Assembly (NCBI GenBank): GCA_027486275.1
Contig: JAIXPM010000240.1
Location: 1-6,325 of the forward strand
Direction: 5' to 3'
Length of the DNA: 6,325 nucleotides
DNA from: Sphingomonadales bacterium
GTDB lineage: Bacteria > Pseudomonadota > Alphaproteobacteria > Sphingomonadales > Sphingomonadaceae
Of this stretch, positions 1 through 5,166 are shown piece by piece (within the stretch, counting starts at the first letter, position 1; every line of letters begins with the position of its first letter). Both the position numbers and the translations under genes were made by a program. A model generated the notes under the pieces. The model worked only from the letters and a program-made list of their open reading frames with translations. It made no database searches and was not told the DNA's origin.

Positions 1-17
1 AAAAAGGGAATGTGCCA

Positions 18-176
18 ATGGCCACTGCCCACCGGGAACAGTTGATTGCCCGTCATGCCAGGCTGGATGCCAGCCTTGCCGCAGAATTGAAGCGGCCCCT
101 GCCGGATCCGACGACCTTGCGCCGGTTGAAGCGGGAAAAACTCAAGCTCAAGGACGAGATCGGCACCAGCCACTGA
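18..176 (+). CDS. DUF465 / YdcH-family small protein (52 aa)
   Basis: This 52-residue protein runs from MATAHREQL to KDEIGTSH. It fits the DUF465 (YdcH) pattern: a basic N-terminal helix, 'RHARLDASLAAELKRPLPDP' in the middle (residues 12-31), and the family's C-terminal lysine-rich helix 'LKREKLKLKDEI' (37-48). Such proteins are short helical hairpins, usually 50-80 residues, cytosolic and of unknown biochemical role. They are common in alphaproteobacteria, often as neighbouring copies. The start is supported by a purine-rich AAAAAGGGA tract at bases 1-9, eight bases before ATG. An earlier ATG at position 10 is in another frame and soon stops. A strong intrinsic terminator follows 26 bases after the stop, so this gene ends its transcription unit. 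Whatever precedes it lies outside the window. The family assignment is from motif memory and the function is unknown. Confidence 0.85.
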   Translation: MATAHREQLIARHARLDASLAAELKRPLPDPTTLRRLKREKLKLKDEIGTSH

Positions 177-202
177 AGACTGGGCAATGATGGCATAACA
201 TC

Positions 203-243
203 GGCCGCGCCCCGGATCTTGCACCGGGGCCGCGGCCTTTTTT
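203..243 (+). terminator. Intrinsic terminator after the DUF465 gene
   Basis: A very GC-rich inverted repeat pairs 203-215 (GGCCGCGCCCCGG) with 224-237 (CCGGGGCCGCGGCC). This gives 13 base pairs with one bulged C and an 8-base loop, followed directly by six T residues (238-243). This is a textbook rho-independent terminator for the rightward transcript. The dksA stop codon begins two bases later on the other strand, so the same hairpin also lies just past dksA. No A tract precedes it on the + strand, so it would lack a U tract for leftward transcripts and may only pause or stabilise the 3' end of dksA mRNA. Confidence 0.9.
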
Positions 244-244
244 C

Positions 245-733
245 TTACTCGTCGCGGCTCACCTTCTCATCACGTTCGTGCCGTTCCTGGGCATCGATCG
301 TCATGGTGGCAATCGGGCGGGCTTCCAGCCGCTGCAGGCTGATCGGTTCACCGGTCATTTCGCACCAGCCATAATCGCCGGTTTCGATGCGGCGCAGCGC
401 GGCATCGATCTTGGAAATCAGCTTGCGCTGGCGATCGCGGGTGCGCAGTTCGATGCCCCAATCGGTTTCGCTGGCGGCACGATCGGTCAGATCGGGTTCG
501 CGCAGTGGTTCGGCCTTCAGGGCTTCCAGCGTCGCTTCCGATTCTTTCAGAATCTCGTCTTTCCAGATCAGCAACTTCTTGCGGAAATACGCCAGCTGGC
601 GCGGGTTCATGAACTCCTCGCCTGCGGTTGGACGATAGTCTGGCGGCAGATCATCACCGTCGGCTGGCACGATCAGCACCCCATCATCGTTGGTACTCGG
701 CCCGGAAAACGCACCATATGATTCGCTCTTCAT
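245..733 (-). CDS. dksA: RNA polymerase-binding transcription factor DksA (single-cysteine type)
   Basis: DksA binds in the secondary channel of RNA polymerase and, with ppGpp, adjusts promoter choice during the stringent response. The protein is 162 aa (E. coli DksA is 151). It has an acidic, variable N-terminus (1-40), then 'FMNPRQLAYFRKKLLIWKDEIL' opening the coiled coil. The coil tip reads D81-L-T-D84-R-A86, matching the E. coli tip residues D71, D74 and A76 needed for function. The return helix is 'ELRTRDRQRKLISKIDAALRRIE', followed by the globular 'YGWCEMTGEPISLQRLEARPIATMTIDAQERHE'. Of the four zinc cysteines of E. coli only C124 remains; the others are Thr, Met and Ala. Single-cysteine DksA is known in alphaproteobacteria, so this is a lineage trait and not damage. 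The start has a GGGG core seven bases upstream. An internal Met42 is possible but would remove the conserved acidic leader. The start overlaps the stop of a possible small upstream ORF. Confidence 0.95.
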   Translation of the reverse strand: MKSESYGAFSGPSTNDDGVLIVPADGDDLPPDYRPTAGEEFMNPRQLAYFRKKLLIWKDEILKESEATLEALKAEPLREPDLTDRAASETDWGIELRTRDRQRKLISKIDAALRRIETGDYGWCEMTGEPISLQRLEARPIATMTIDAQERHERDEKVSRDE

Positions 734-822
734 ACCAACACCCCATAATCGGTGCCGGCCTGCCGCCCTTCACGGGACAACAGCCAGTCCCGAACCTCCG
801 CCCCGCCAGACCCCTCCGGCAA
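730..822 (-). CDS. Possible small upstream ORF coupled to dksA (speculative)
   Basis: On the minus strand an open frame reads (TTG)PEGSGGAEVRDWLLSREG followed by RQAGTDYGVLV, 30 residues with a TTG start. Its TGA stop (732-730) overlaps the dksA ATG (733-731) as ATGA, the arrangement typical of translational coupling. A GGGAGAGG purine tract lies just before the TTG, with the GGGAG part five bases away. Third codon positions are mostly G or C, and the residue pattern (an 'EVRDWLLSREG' amphipathic segment) is protein-like. The frame stays open further upstream to a stop near 866 but offers no ATG. I recognise no family. It could be a real leader peptide, a longer gene with an unusual start, or chance in GC-rich DNA. 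The overlap with dksA is the main reason to list it. Confidence 0.25.
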   Translation of the reverse strand: MPEGSGGAEVRDWLLSREGRQAGTDYGVLV

Positions 823-947
823 GACCTCTCCCTCGGCGCCCCTTAAACCTGTGAAGGCTCAGCGGCAAGCGGTGAAACGGGCCCAGAAAGACTGTCACGA
901 AACTTTCGTTTACTGCGAGTGTCGGGCATCCGCGCATGGGGACTGGC
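823..947. other. phaR-dksA intergenic region with a 13-bp inverted repeat
   Basis: Between the phaR stop and the dksA leader there is no convincing gene and no terminator with a T tract for phaR. The one clear structural element is the palindrome ACGAAA-C-TTTCGT at 897-909, six-base arms around a single central C, in otherwise GC-rich sequence. With a one-base centre it cannot form a stable RNA hairpin, so a protein-binding dyad is the more natural reading. The dksA promoter should lie here or just downstream on the minus strand, but I could not identify a convincing -35/-10 pair; TTGCCG with TTTAAG 15 bases later (about 844-870) is only a weak candidate. Confidence 0.4.
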
Positions 948-1535
948 TCAGCCCTTCAGCCCATCGATGCGGGACTGGATGGCGGCCAGTTGTTCCTTCA
1001 ACTGGGCCACTTCATCGGCCGCGGGCGCCGGCTTCTCGCCGGATTTCTCCGCCGGCTTGCCGCCCGCTTCGCGCAGCAGGCCGCCGGTCATCATTTCGGT
1101 TGCGGCCTGGAACATCGCCAGATTCTGCCGCGCCAGTTGTTCAAACGGCTTCAGCGCGGCACTGCGGAACATCGCCTGATTCTCCGCAAAGGCCGCCATC
1201 GAGGCTTCGAGATAATGCGGAACCATTGATTGCATCGAATCACCATAGAGCGCGATGATCTGGCGCAGGAACGACGTGGGCAGCATGGTCTGTCCCCCGG
1301 CTTCGCCTTCCATCACGATCTGGGTGAGGACGGATCGGGTGATCTCATCTCCGCTGCGGGCATCGAACACCTGGAAATCACGGCCATGGCGCGTCATTTC
1401 CGCCAGATGATCAAGCGTGATGTAACTTGAGGTTTCGGTGTTGTAGAGGCGCCGGTTGGCGTATTTCTTAATAATCACAGGCTCCTGGCTGGAAGTGCCA
1501 GCCTTGGCGCCGGGGGAGGAAGAGGCATTGGCCAT
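948..1535 (-). CDS. phaR: Polyhydroxyalkanoate synthesis repressor PhaR
   Basis: PhaR proteins bind DNA and also PHA granules; polymer draws the repressor off its operators, tying expression of phasin and synthesis genes to polymer level. This copy is 195 aa. Residues 20-78 ('VIIKKYANRRLYNTETSSYI' onward, through 'FQVFDARSGDEITRSVLTQI') form the PHB_acc_N DNA-binding domain. Residues 83-120 ('TMLPTSFLRQIIALYGDSMQ' onward) match the PHB accumulation regulatory domain. The C-terminus (about 150-195) is a Pro/Ala/Lys linker followed by a heptad-like segment 'VAQLKEQLAAIQSRIDGLKG', probably a coiled coil for oligomerisation. The frame is open far upstream to 2633, but the homologous start is MANASSS at 1535, with GGGAG just before it. 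The upstream part is antisense to the PhaC-like gene and is not coding. phaR diverges from that gene and probably represses itself through the shared intergenic dyad. Confidence 0.95.
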   Translation of the reverse strand: MANASSSPGAKAGTSSQEPVIIKKYANRRLYNTETSSYITLDHLAEMTRHGRDFQVFDARSGDEITRSVLTQIVMEGEAGGQTMLPTSFLRQIIALYGDSMQSMVPHYLEASMAAFAENQAMFRSAALKPFEQLARQNLAMFQAATEMMTGGLLREAGGKPAEKSGEKPAPAADEVAQLKEQLAAIQSRIDGLKG

Positions 1536-1545
1536 GGGAGCTCCC
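1536..1545 (-). promoter_or_regulatory. phaR ribosome-binding site embedded in a perfect 10-bp palindrome
   Basis: The ten bases touching the phaR start codon are GGGAGCTCCC, a perfect palindrome. Read on the minus strand, GGGAG is a good Shine-Dalgarno core five bases before ATG, which supports 1535 as the start. The self-complementary CTCCC sits between the ribosome site and the start codon. The palindrome has no loop, so a simple hairpin is not possible, but pairing between two transcripts or DNA binding by a dimer are conceivable. Its significance beyond ribosome binding is unproven. Confidence 0.5.
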
Positions 1546-1564
1546 GAAATGAACTGTGCATATT

Positions 1565-1593
1565 GGCGTAGCAAATGGCATGTTGCGGTGCAA
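1565..1593 (-). promoter_or_regulatory. Candidate phaR promoter
   Basis: On the minus strand TTGCAC (1593-1588) and TACGCC (1570-1565) are separated by exactly 17 bases, giving a recognisable -35 and a poor -10 element for the housekeeping sigma factor. Initiation would fall near 1558, leaving a leader of roughly 23 bases that carries the phaR ribosome site. The -35 element lies inside the TTGC-N3-GCAA dyad, so a repressor bound there would block it. The -10 match is weak, and the call rests partly on position. Confidence 0.3.
1583..1593. promoter_or_regulatory. Putative PhaR operator (TTGC-N3-GCAA)
   Basis: TTGC-GGT-GCAA is a perfect interrupted dyad midway between the divergent phaR and PhaC-like genes. 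Outer arms GGCAT (1577-1581) and ATGCC (1593-1597) extend it imperfectly. A looser second dyad, TTGGCGTAGCAA (1563-1574), is centred about 19 to 20 bases away, close to two helical turns. PhaR proteins of Rhodobacter, Paracoccus and Ralstonia are reported to bind TGC-rich dyads of the TTGC/CTGC...GCAA/GCAG type, so motif and location both fit. The expected effect is autorepression of phaR and repression of the rightward operon when polymer is absent. Confidence 0.6.
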
Positions 1594-1610
1594 TGCCGCA
1601 TCCCCACTCC

Positions 1611-2597
1611 ATGACACGCTCCCCCGGCCCTCACCCGCTCCCCATCTTCCTCGCCACGCTGCAGGCAGCCTGCGCCGATGATCCGGCGCGACTCGCCACG
1701 GCGCTCGCTGGCCTTGCCCGCTACCAGCAGGCCCCGCGCCCGGCCTCGCCGCCCAAGCGCCCGGAGATCGCCCGCATCGGGGAAGTTTCCCTGCGCGGCA
1801 CGCCCGGCCCGCGCCCGGTCGTCATCGTGCCGTCGTTGATCAACCCGGCGCATGTGCTCGATTTGCCCGGCCGCAGCCTGATGGCGCACCTCGAATCGGC
1901 TGGCCTCAACCCACTGATCATCGATTGGGGCGGCTCGCCGGAACCGCTTGGCCTTGCGTCGCTGGTCAACGAACGCCTCGCACCGCTTGTGGAGAAACTG
2001 GGCCAACCCGTTGCCATGTTGGGCTATTGCCTGGGCGGCACGCTGGCGCTGGCGCTGGCGGCGCACATACCAATCACCCGACTGGCGCTGATCGCGACGC
2101 CGTGGCACTTCGCCGGCTATGGCGACGGCCAACGCGCCGCGCTGGCGGAGTGGTGGGCCAGCGCGCAGCCACTGGCGCAGACCATGGGGCAATTGCCGAT
2201 CGATCTGCTGCAACCGGCCTTCTGGTCGCTCGATCCCGCCGGATTGGTGGCCAAATATGTGCGACTCGCCACGGCCAATGCCGATGATCTGGCTGATTTC
2301 GTGCGACTGGAAGATTGGGCCAACGGCGGCGCGCCACTCAGCTTGGCCGCCGTGCAGGATCTGGCCGCGCTGTACGCCAGTGGCCGGTGGGACGGCGTGG
2401 ACGCCACCGCCATCACCGCACCCATCCTGGATGTCATCGCCGGCGCTGATCGCATCGTCCCACCTCAAGCGGCTGTGTCCGCGCTGGGCATCGGCACGGC
2501 ACTGCAGCTCGATGCCGGCCATGTCGGCATGGTCGTCGGCCGCCGTGCGCGCAGTTTGTTGTGGGAACCGCTGGCGGATTTCCTCGGCGGCGCGTGA
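1611..2597 (+). CDS. Compact PhaC-like alpha/beta hydrolase (Cys-Asp-His triad)
   Basis: This 328-aa protein resembles the catalytic half of class I PHA synthases, which polymerise 3-hydroxyacyl-CoA and are usually 560-600 aa. Residues 70-108 ('VVIVPSLINPAHVLDLPGRS' on to 'LIIDW') match the PhaC strand region 'VPPWIN..YILDL...ISW'. The nucleophile elbow is 'LGYC140LGGTLAL', the PhaC lipase-like box with Cys in place of Ser. The acid is in 'IAGAD280RIVPP' and the base in 'DAGH304VGMV'. A helical insert (about 165-250) carries 'VRLEDWANGGAPLS', also PhaC-like. The long N-terminal PhaC region is missing, but the ends are intact, so it looks like a compact family member and not a truncation. Related short proteins are, as I recall, annotated in alphaproteobacteria as hydrolases without proven function. 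ATGs at 1575 and 1593 lie inside the putative operator, and no start has a clear ribosome site; 1611 best matches the family start. Synthase, thioesterase or depolymerase activity are all possible. Confidence 0.85.
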   Translation: MTRSPGPHPLPIFLATLQAACADDPARLATALAGLARYQQAPRPASPPKRPEIARIGEVSLRGTPGPRPVVIVPSLINPAHVLDLPGRSLMAHLESAGLNPLIIDWGGSPEPLGLASLVNERLAPLVEKLGQPVAMLGYCLGGTLALALAAHIPITRLALIATPWHFAGYGDGQRAALAEWWASAQPLAQTMGQLPIDLLQPAFWSLDPAGLVAKYVRLATANADDLADFVRLEDWANGGAPLSLAAVQDLAALYASGRWDGVDATAITAPILDVIAGADRIVPPQAAVSALGIGTALQLDAGHVGMVVGRRARSLLWEPLADFLGGA

Positions 2598-2659
2598 TGG
2601 TGCAGCGCCGCAAACCGGCCTAATCTGCGTCAAACGACTCGCACAGCCAGGGGAACTCC

Positions 2660-3832
2660 ATGACCAACATCGTCATCACCGCCGCCCGCCGCACTGCCGT
2701 GGGCAGCTTCATGGGCAGTTTCGGCAGCACCCCGGCGCATCTGCTCGGCAAGGCGGCGATTGAAGCGGCGCTGGCCGATGCCGGCGTGGCCCCCAGCGAA
2801 GTGAGCGAAGTCATTCTGGGCCAGGTGCTCACCGCGGCGCAAGGCCAGAACCCGGCGCGGCAAGCGGCGATGGCCGCCGGCATCGCGATGGAAGCGCCGG
2901 CCTATGGTGTGAACCAGGTTTGCGGGTCCGGCCTGCGCGCCGTGGCGATGGCAGCCCAGGCGATTGCCAATGGTGATGCCGGCATCGTGGTGGCCGGCGG
3001 CCAGGAATCGATGAGCCTTTCCACCCACGCGCAAGCCCTGCGCGCCGGACAGAAGATGGGCCACATGGAACTGGTCGATACCATGATCAAGGATGGCTTG
3101 TGGGATGCCTTCAACGGCTATCACATGGGAATCACGGCCGAAAACGTGGCGGAAATGTATCAGATCAGCCGCGCCGCACAGGATGATTTCGCCGTCGCCA
3201 GCCAGAACAAGGCCAGCGCCGCCCGCGCCGCCGGGCGCTTTGCTGCCGAAATCGCGCCGGTCACCATCAAGGGCCGCAAGGGCGACGTGGTGGTGGATAC
3301 CGATGAATATATCCGCGATGGCGTGACGCTGGACAGCGTTTCGGGCCTGCGCGGCGCCTTCAAGAAGGACGGCACGGTCACGGCCGCCAACGCCAGCGGC
3401 CTCAACGACGGCGCCGCCGTGCTGGTGCTGATGAGCGAGGCCGAAGCCGTGCGCCGCGGCGCACCCATTTTGGCCCGCATCGCCGGTTTTGCCAGCGTTG
3501 GCGTCGATCCCGCCGTGATGGGCATCGGCCCGGTGCCCGCCAGCCGCAAGGCTCTGGCCAAGGCCGGGTGGAGCGTGGCTGACCTCGATCTGGTCGAAGC
3601 CAACGAGGCGTTCGCGGCCCAGGCGCTGGCCGTGGGCCAGGAATTGGGCCTCGATCCCACCAAGCTCAACGTCAACGGCGGTGCCATCGCCATCGGCCAC
3701 CCGATCGGCGCGTCGGGTGCGCGCGTACTGGTGACGCTGCTGCACGAAATGGGCCGCCGCGATGCCAAGAAGGGCCTCGCCACGCTTTGCATCGGCGGTG
3801 GCATGGGGATCGCGCTCGCCGTCGAACGCTGA
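2660..3832 (+). CDS. phaA: Acetyl-CoA C-acetyltransferase (biosynthetic thiolase)
   Basis: The enzyme condenses two acetyl-CoA to acetoacetyl-CoA, the first step of polyhydroxybutyrate synthesis, and can run in reverse during breakdown. The 390-aa length is standard. The acyl-accepting cysteine is C88 in '[11 protein letters not shown]'; other active-site elements are 'HMG' (155-157), N315 in 'EANEAFAAQ', H347 in '[10 protein letters not shown]' and C377 in 'CIGGGMGIA'. All sit one residue before the Zoogloea ramigera PhaA numbering (C89, N316, H348, C378), so it is a complete and probably active tetrameric cytosolic thiolase. The start is fixed by AGGGGA (2649-2654), five bases before ATG. 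It follows the PhaC-like gene by 62 bases with no visible terminator, and the next gene starts five bases after its stop, so an operon is likely. The symbol phaA reflects the neighbourhood; an equivalent role in ketone-body or amino-acid breakdown (atoB) cannot be excluded, and no phaB is present here. Confidence 0.93.
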   Translation: MTNIVITAARRTAVGSFMGSFGSTPAHLLGKAAIEAALADAGVAPSEVSEVILGQVLTAAQGQNPARQAAMAAGIAMEAPAYGVNQVCGSGLRAVAMAAQAIANGDAGIVVAGGQESMSLSTHAQALRAGQKMGHMELVDTMIKDGLWDAFNGYHMGITAENVAEMYQISRAAQDDFAVASQNKASAARAAGRFAAEIAPVTIKGRKGDVVVDTDEYIRDGVTLDSVSGLRGAFKKDGTVTAANASGLNDGAAVLVLMSEAEAVRRGAPILARIAGFASVGVDPAVMGIGPVPASRKALAKAGWSVADLDLVEANEAFAAQALAVGQELGLDPTKLNVNGGAIAIGHPIGASGARVLVTLLHEMGRRDAKKGLATLCIGGGMGIALAVER

Positions 3833-3837
3833 GCCCC

Positions 3838-4371
3838 ATGTTGATCCGCGAAGCCACCCCCATCGAGCGGCTGTTTGCGGGCCATCGCCCCGAACATCCC
3901 AACGGGCGACTGCTGGTGCTGGGCCAGCCGCCGGAACGGATCGGGCTGGCGCTGGAAGGCTGGGAACATGTCGCCTGCGTGGCAGCGAGTGACGAGGAAC
4001 TGCGCCCCGGCACCGTGCGCGCCGATCCGCATCACCTGCCCTTCCACGAAGCGCTGTTCGACAAGGTGCTGCTGTCGGCCCCGTTGATCCAGCCGCGGCT
4101 GATGCTGCGCGAATTGTGGCGGGTGCTGTCGCCGGCTGGTCTGGCTGTGCTGATCGTGCGGGCGCGGCGGCCGTGGCATATCAAGGATATCGGCTGGCTG
4201 CGCGAGCCGCTGCAACTGCGGCTGGATGAAGCCATGTTCGAAGTGCTGGACTGGCGGGTGGAGAGCCTGCCCGAACGCCATCATGTCGTGCTGGTGGCCA
4301 AGACCGATTGGCAGAAGCCGGTGCTGGTCGGCGCGGCAGATCCGGCCATGGTGCCGCGGCTGATCAACTGA
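3838..4371 (+). CDS. Methyltransferase-like protein with degraded SAM-binding motif
   Basis: This 177-aa protein has the outline of a Methyltransf_11-type class I methyltransferase. The first strand is 'GRLLVLGQPPERI' (23-35), followed by 'LPFHEALFDKVLLSAPLI' (67-84), the equivalent of 'LPFpdnsFDvVl', and 'MLRELWRVLSPAGLAVLIVR' (89-108), the typical helix and strand after motif III. Motif I should read like VLDxGxGxG but here is VLGQPPE, lacking the glycine-rich loop, and the usual acidic residue after the second strand is not obvious. SAM binding is therefore doubtful, although divergent motif I forms are known among alphaproteobacterial methyltransferases beside gloB. The ATG at 3838 follows the thiolase stop by five bases without a good ribosome site, and its TGA shares one base with the next ATG (TGATG), so translation is probably coupled on both sides. 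The frame is open upstream into the thiolase, but no homologous start is there. The substrate is unknown. Confidence 0.75.
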   Translation: MLIREATPIERLFAGHRPEHPNGRLLVLGQPPERIGLALEGWEHVACVAASDEELRPGTVRADPHHLPFHEALFDKVLLSAPLIQPRLMLRELWRVLSPAGLAVLIVRARRPWHIKDIGWLREPLQLRLDEAMFEVLDWRVESLPERHHVVLVAKTDWQKPVLVGAADPAMVPRLIN

Positions 4372-4772
4372 TGGACGCAGCTGCTCTCGCCGCGGTCGTG
4401 CAGATGGTACCGTTTGCCGCCCATCTTGATCTGACCATCAAGGAATTGGGCCGGGATCGCGTTGTCGTCCACGCCCTTATCAAGCCGGAATATTGCACCA
4501 GCGGCGGCACCGCCCACGGCGGCTTCCTGATGGCGCTGGCGGATTTCACCGGCGCGGTTGGCGCGTTCCAGGTGCTGCCCGAAGGCGCGAAGAGCACCAC
4601 CACCATCGAATCGAAAACCAACATGATGGGCGCGATTCCGGTGGGCAGCACGCTGGTCGCCACCGCAACCCCGCTGCACGTGGGCCGGCGCACCAGCGTG
4701 TGGGTGACGCGGGTGGAGAGCGCCGAAGGCAAGCTGGCCAGCGTGACGACGCAAACGCAGATGGCGATCTAG
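4371..4772 (+). CDS. PaaI-family hotdog-fold thioesterase
   Basis: This 133-aa protein belongs to the 4HBT/PaaI hotdog thioesterases, which hydrolyse acyl-CoA esters in the cytosol. The central helix region reads 'YCTSGGTAHGGFLMALADFT' (41-60): the His-Gly-Gly turn (H49) precedes the helix, and D58 occupies the catalytic acid position seen in PaaI. The strands that follow ('TTTIESKTNMMGAIPVGSTL', then 'ATATPLHVGRRTSVWVTRVE' and 'KLASVTTQTQMAI') complete one hotdog domain, so the length is normal. The start is chosen at 4371, where ATG overlaps the preceding TGA by one base. A longer form from 4308 would overlap the upstream gene by 64 bases and add a non-homologous Gly/Arg-rich tail. There is no clear ribosome site, which suggests re-initiation after the methyltransferase-like gene. 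Next to thiolase and a PhaC-like protein, a short-chain or hydroxyacyl-CoA substrate is a reasonable guess but not shown. Confidence 0.9.
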   Translation: MDAAALAAVVQMVPFAAHLDLTIKELGRDRVVVHALIKPEYCTSGGTAHGGFLMALADFTGAVGAFQVLPEGAKSTTTIESKTNMMGAIPVGSTLVATATPLHVGRRTSVWVTRVESAEGKLASVTTQTQMAI

Positions 4773-5152
4773 AGCGACAGCTCTACCGTCACCACATCCC
4801 CTTCGCCCACGCCTTCCTTCTTCCGCACCGCGGCCTTCACCGGCAGCAGATAGCCGCCCACATCTTTCGACGGAAACACCGACGTCGCCCAACTGGTGCC
4901 GCCCAGTGTCACCTTCACATAAACCGATCCCCACGCCGCCGAGCGCCCGGGTGCGGCCGCGCGGATGCCAGCCGCCACATCGCCGGTGATGGTGAGGAAA
5001 TGCCAGCTCATCGGGGACGGCTTCCCGTCTGCCGCCTTGCCCTTCCAGATCCACAACGGCCCGGTGAACGTCCATTCTCGGCCTGTGGGCACATCATGCC
5101 CCAGCTCTTCCCGCAGGAAGCGGATCAGTTCGGGATCAAGATCGTCGTCCAC
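4769..5152 (-). CDS. DUF1905 domain protein
   Basis: The C-terminal 80 or so residues match DUF1905, a small beta-barrel-like domain of unknown function: 'WHFLTI' (50-55 of the form used here), 'GSVYVKVTLGGTSWATSVFP' (75-94) and 'GGYLLPVKAAVRKKEGVGEG' with 'VTVEL' (99-125). The family is usually about 95-100 aa, either alone or fused to a YdeI-type domain. No ATG is available in frame. GTG at 5152 (127 aa) keeps an acidic leader 'DDDLDPELIRFLREELG' that looks coding; GTG at 5092 (107 aa) has a better ribosome site (GGGG six bases upstream) and the usual family length. The gene begins 14 bases (or 74) after the metW stop on the same strand, so it probably rides on the metXW transcript, and it ends by sharing CTAG with the convergent thioesterase gene. 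The domain call is firm, the start is not. Confidence 0.82.
   Translation of the reverse strand: MDDDLDPELIRFLREELGHDVPTGREWTFTGPLWIWKGKAADGKPSPMSWHFLTITGDVAAGIRAAAPGRSAAWGSVYVKVTLGGTSWATSVFPSKDVGGYLLPVKAAVRKKEGVGEGDVVTVELSL
4770..4785. other. Short hairpin at the convergent gene ends
   Basis: TAGAGC (4770-4775) pairs with GCTCTA (4780-4785) around a GACA loop. This six-base-pair stem begins at the thioesterase stop codon and lies inside the last codons of the DUF1905 gene. There is no T tract on either side, so it is a poor intrinsic terminator. It is nevertheless the only structure I see at the junction of the two converging operons, and it may help define the RNA 3' ends together with Rho. 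Confidence 0.3.
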
Positions 5153-5166
5153 CGCTTCACGATAGC

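Noticed and set aside
948..990. Terminator immediately after phaR
   Set aside because: No stem followed by a U tract is present on the minus strand; phaR may read through towards dksA or end by Rho.
752..1258. Plus-strand 168-aa open frame between dksA and phaR
   Set aside because: Most of it is antisense to phaR, with Pro/Ser/Arg-rich low-information sequence and no ribosome site.
1575..1610. Longer N-terminus for the PhaC-like protein from ATG at 1575 or 1593
   Set aside because: The added residues (MACCGAMPHPHS) look non-homologous, the ATGs lie in the putative operator, and neither has a ribosome site. The choice of 1611 is still uncertain.
1536..2633. Minus-strand open frame extending phaR upstream to a 561-aa protein
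   Set aside because: The extension is fully antisense to the well-supported PhaC-like gene, has a Gln/Arg/Gly-rich low-information composition, and PhaR homologues start near MANASSS.
2598..2659. Promoter or terminator between the PhaC-like and thiolase genes
   Set aside because: The 62-base gap shows only the thiolase ribosome site, with no convincing -35/-10 pair or hairpin with a T tract.
2630..3745. Minus-strand 371-aa open frame opposite the thiolase gene
   Set aside because: It is rich in His, Gly and Arg as expected of an antisense shadow in GC-rich DNA, matches no family, and the opposite strand encodes a complete thiolase.
3160..4284. Minus-strand 374-aa open frame across the thiolase end and the methyltransferase-like gene
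   Set aside because: It has no recognisable domain and shadow-like composition, and it spans two plus-strand genes with clear protein homology.
4308..4370. Longer thioesterase from ATG at 4308
   Set aside because: It would overlap the upstream gene by 64 bases and adds a Gly/Arg-rich tail not typical of PaaI proteins; ATG at 4371 gives a normal length and a TGATG junction.
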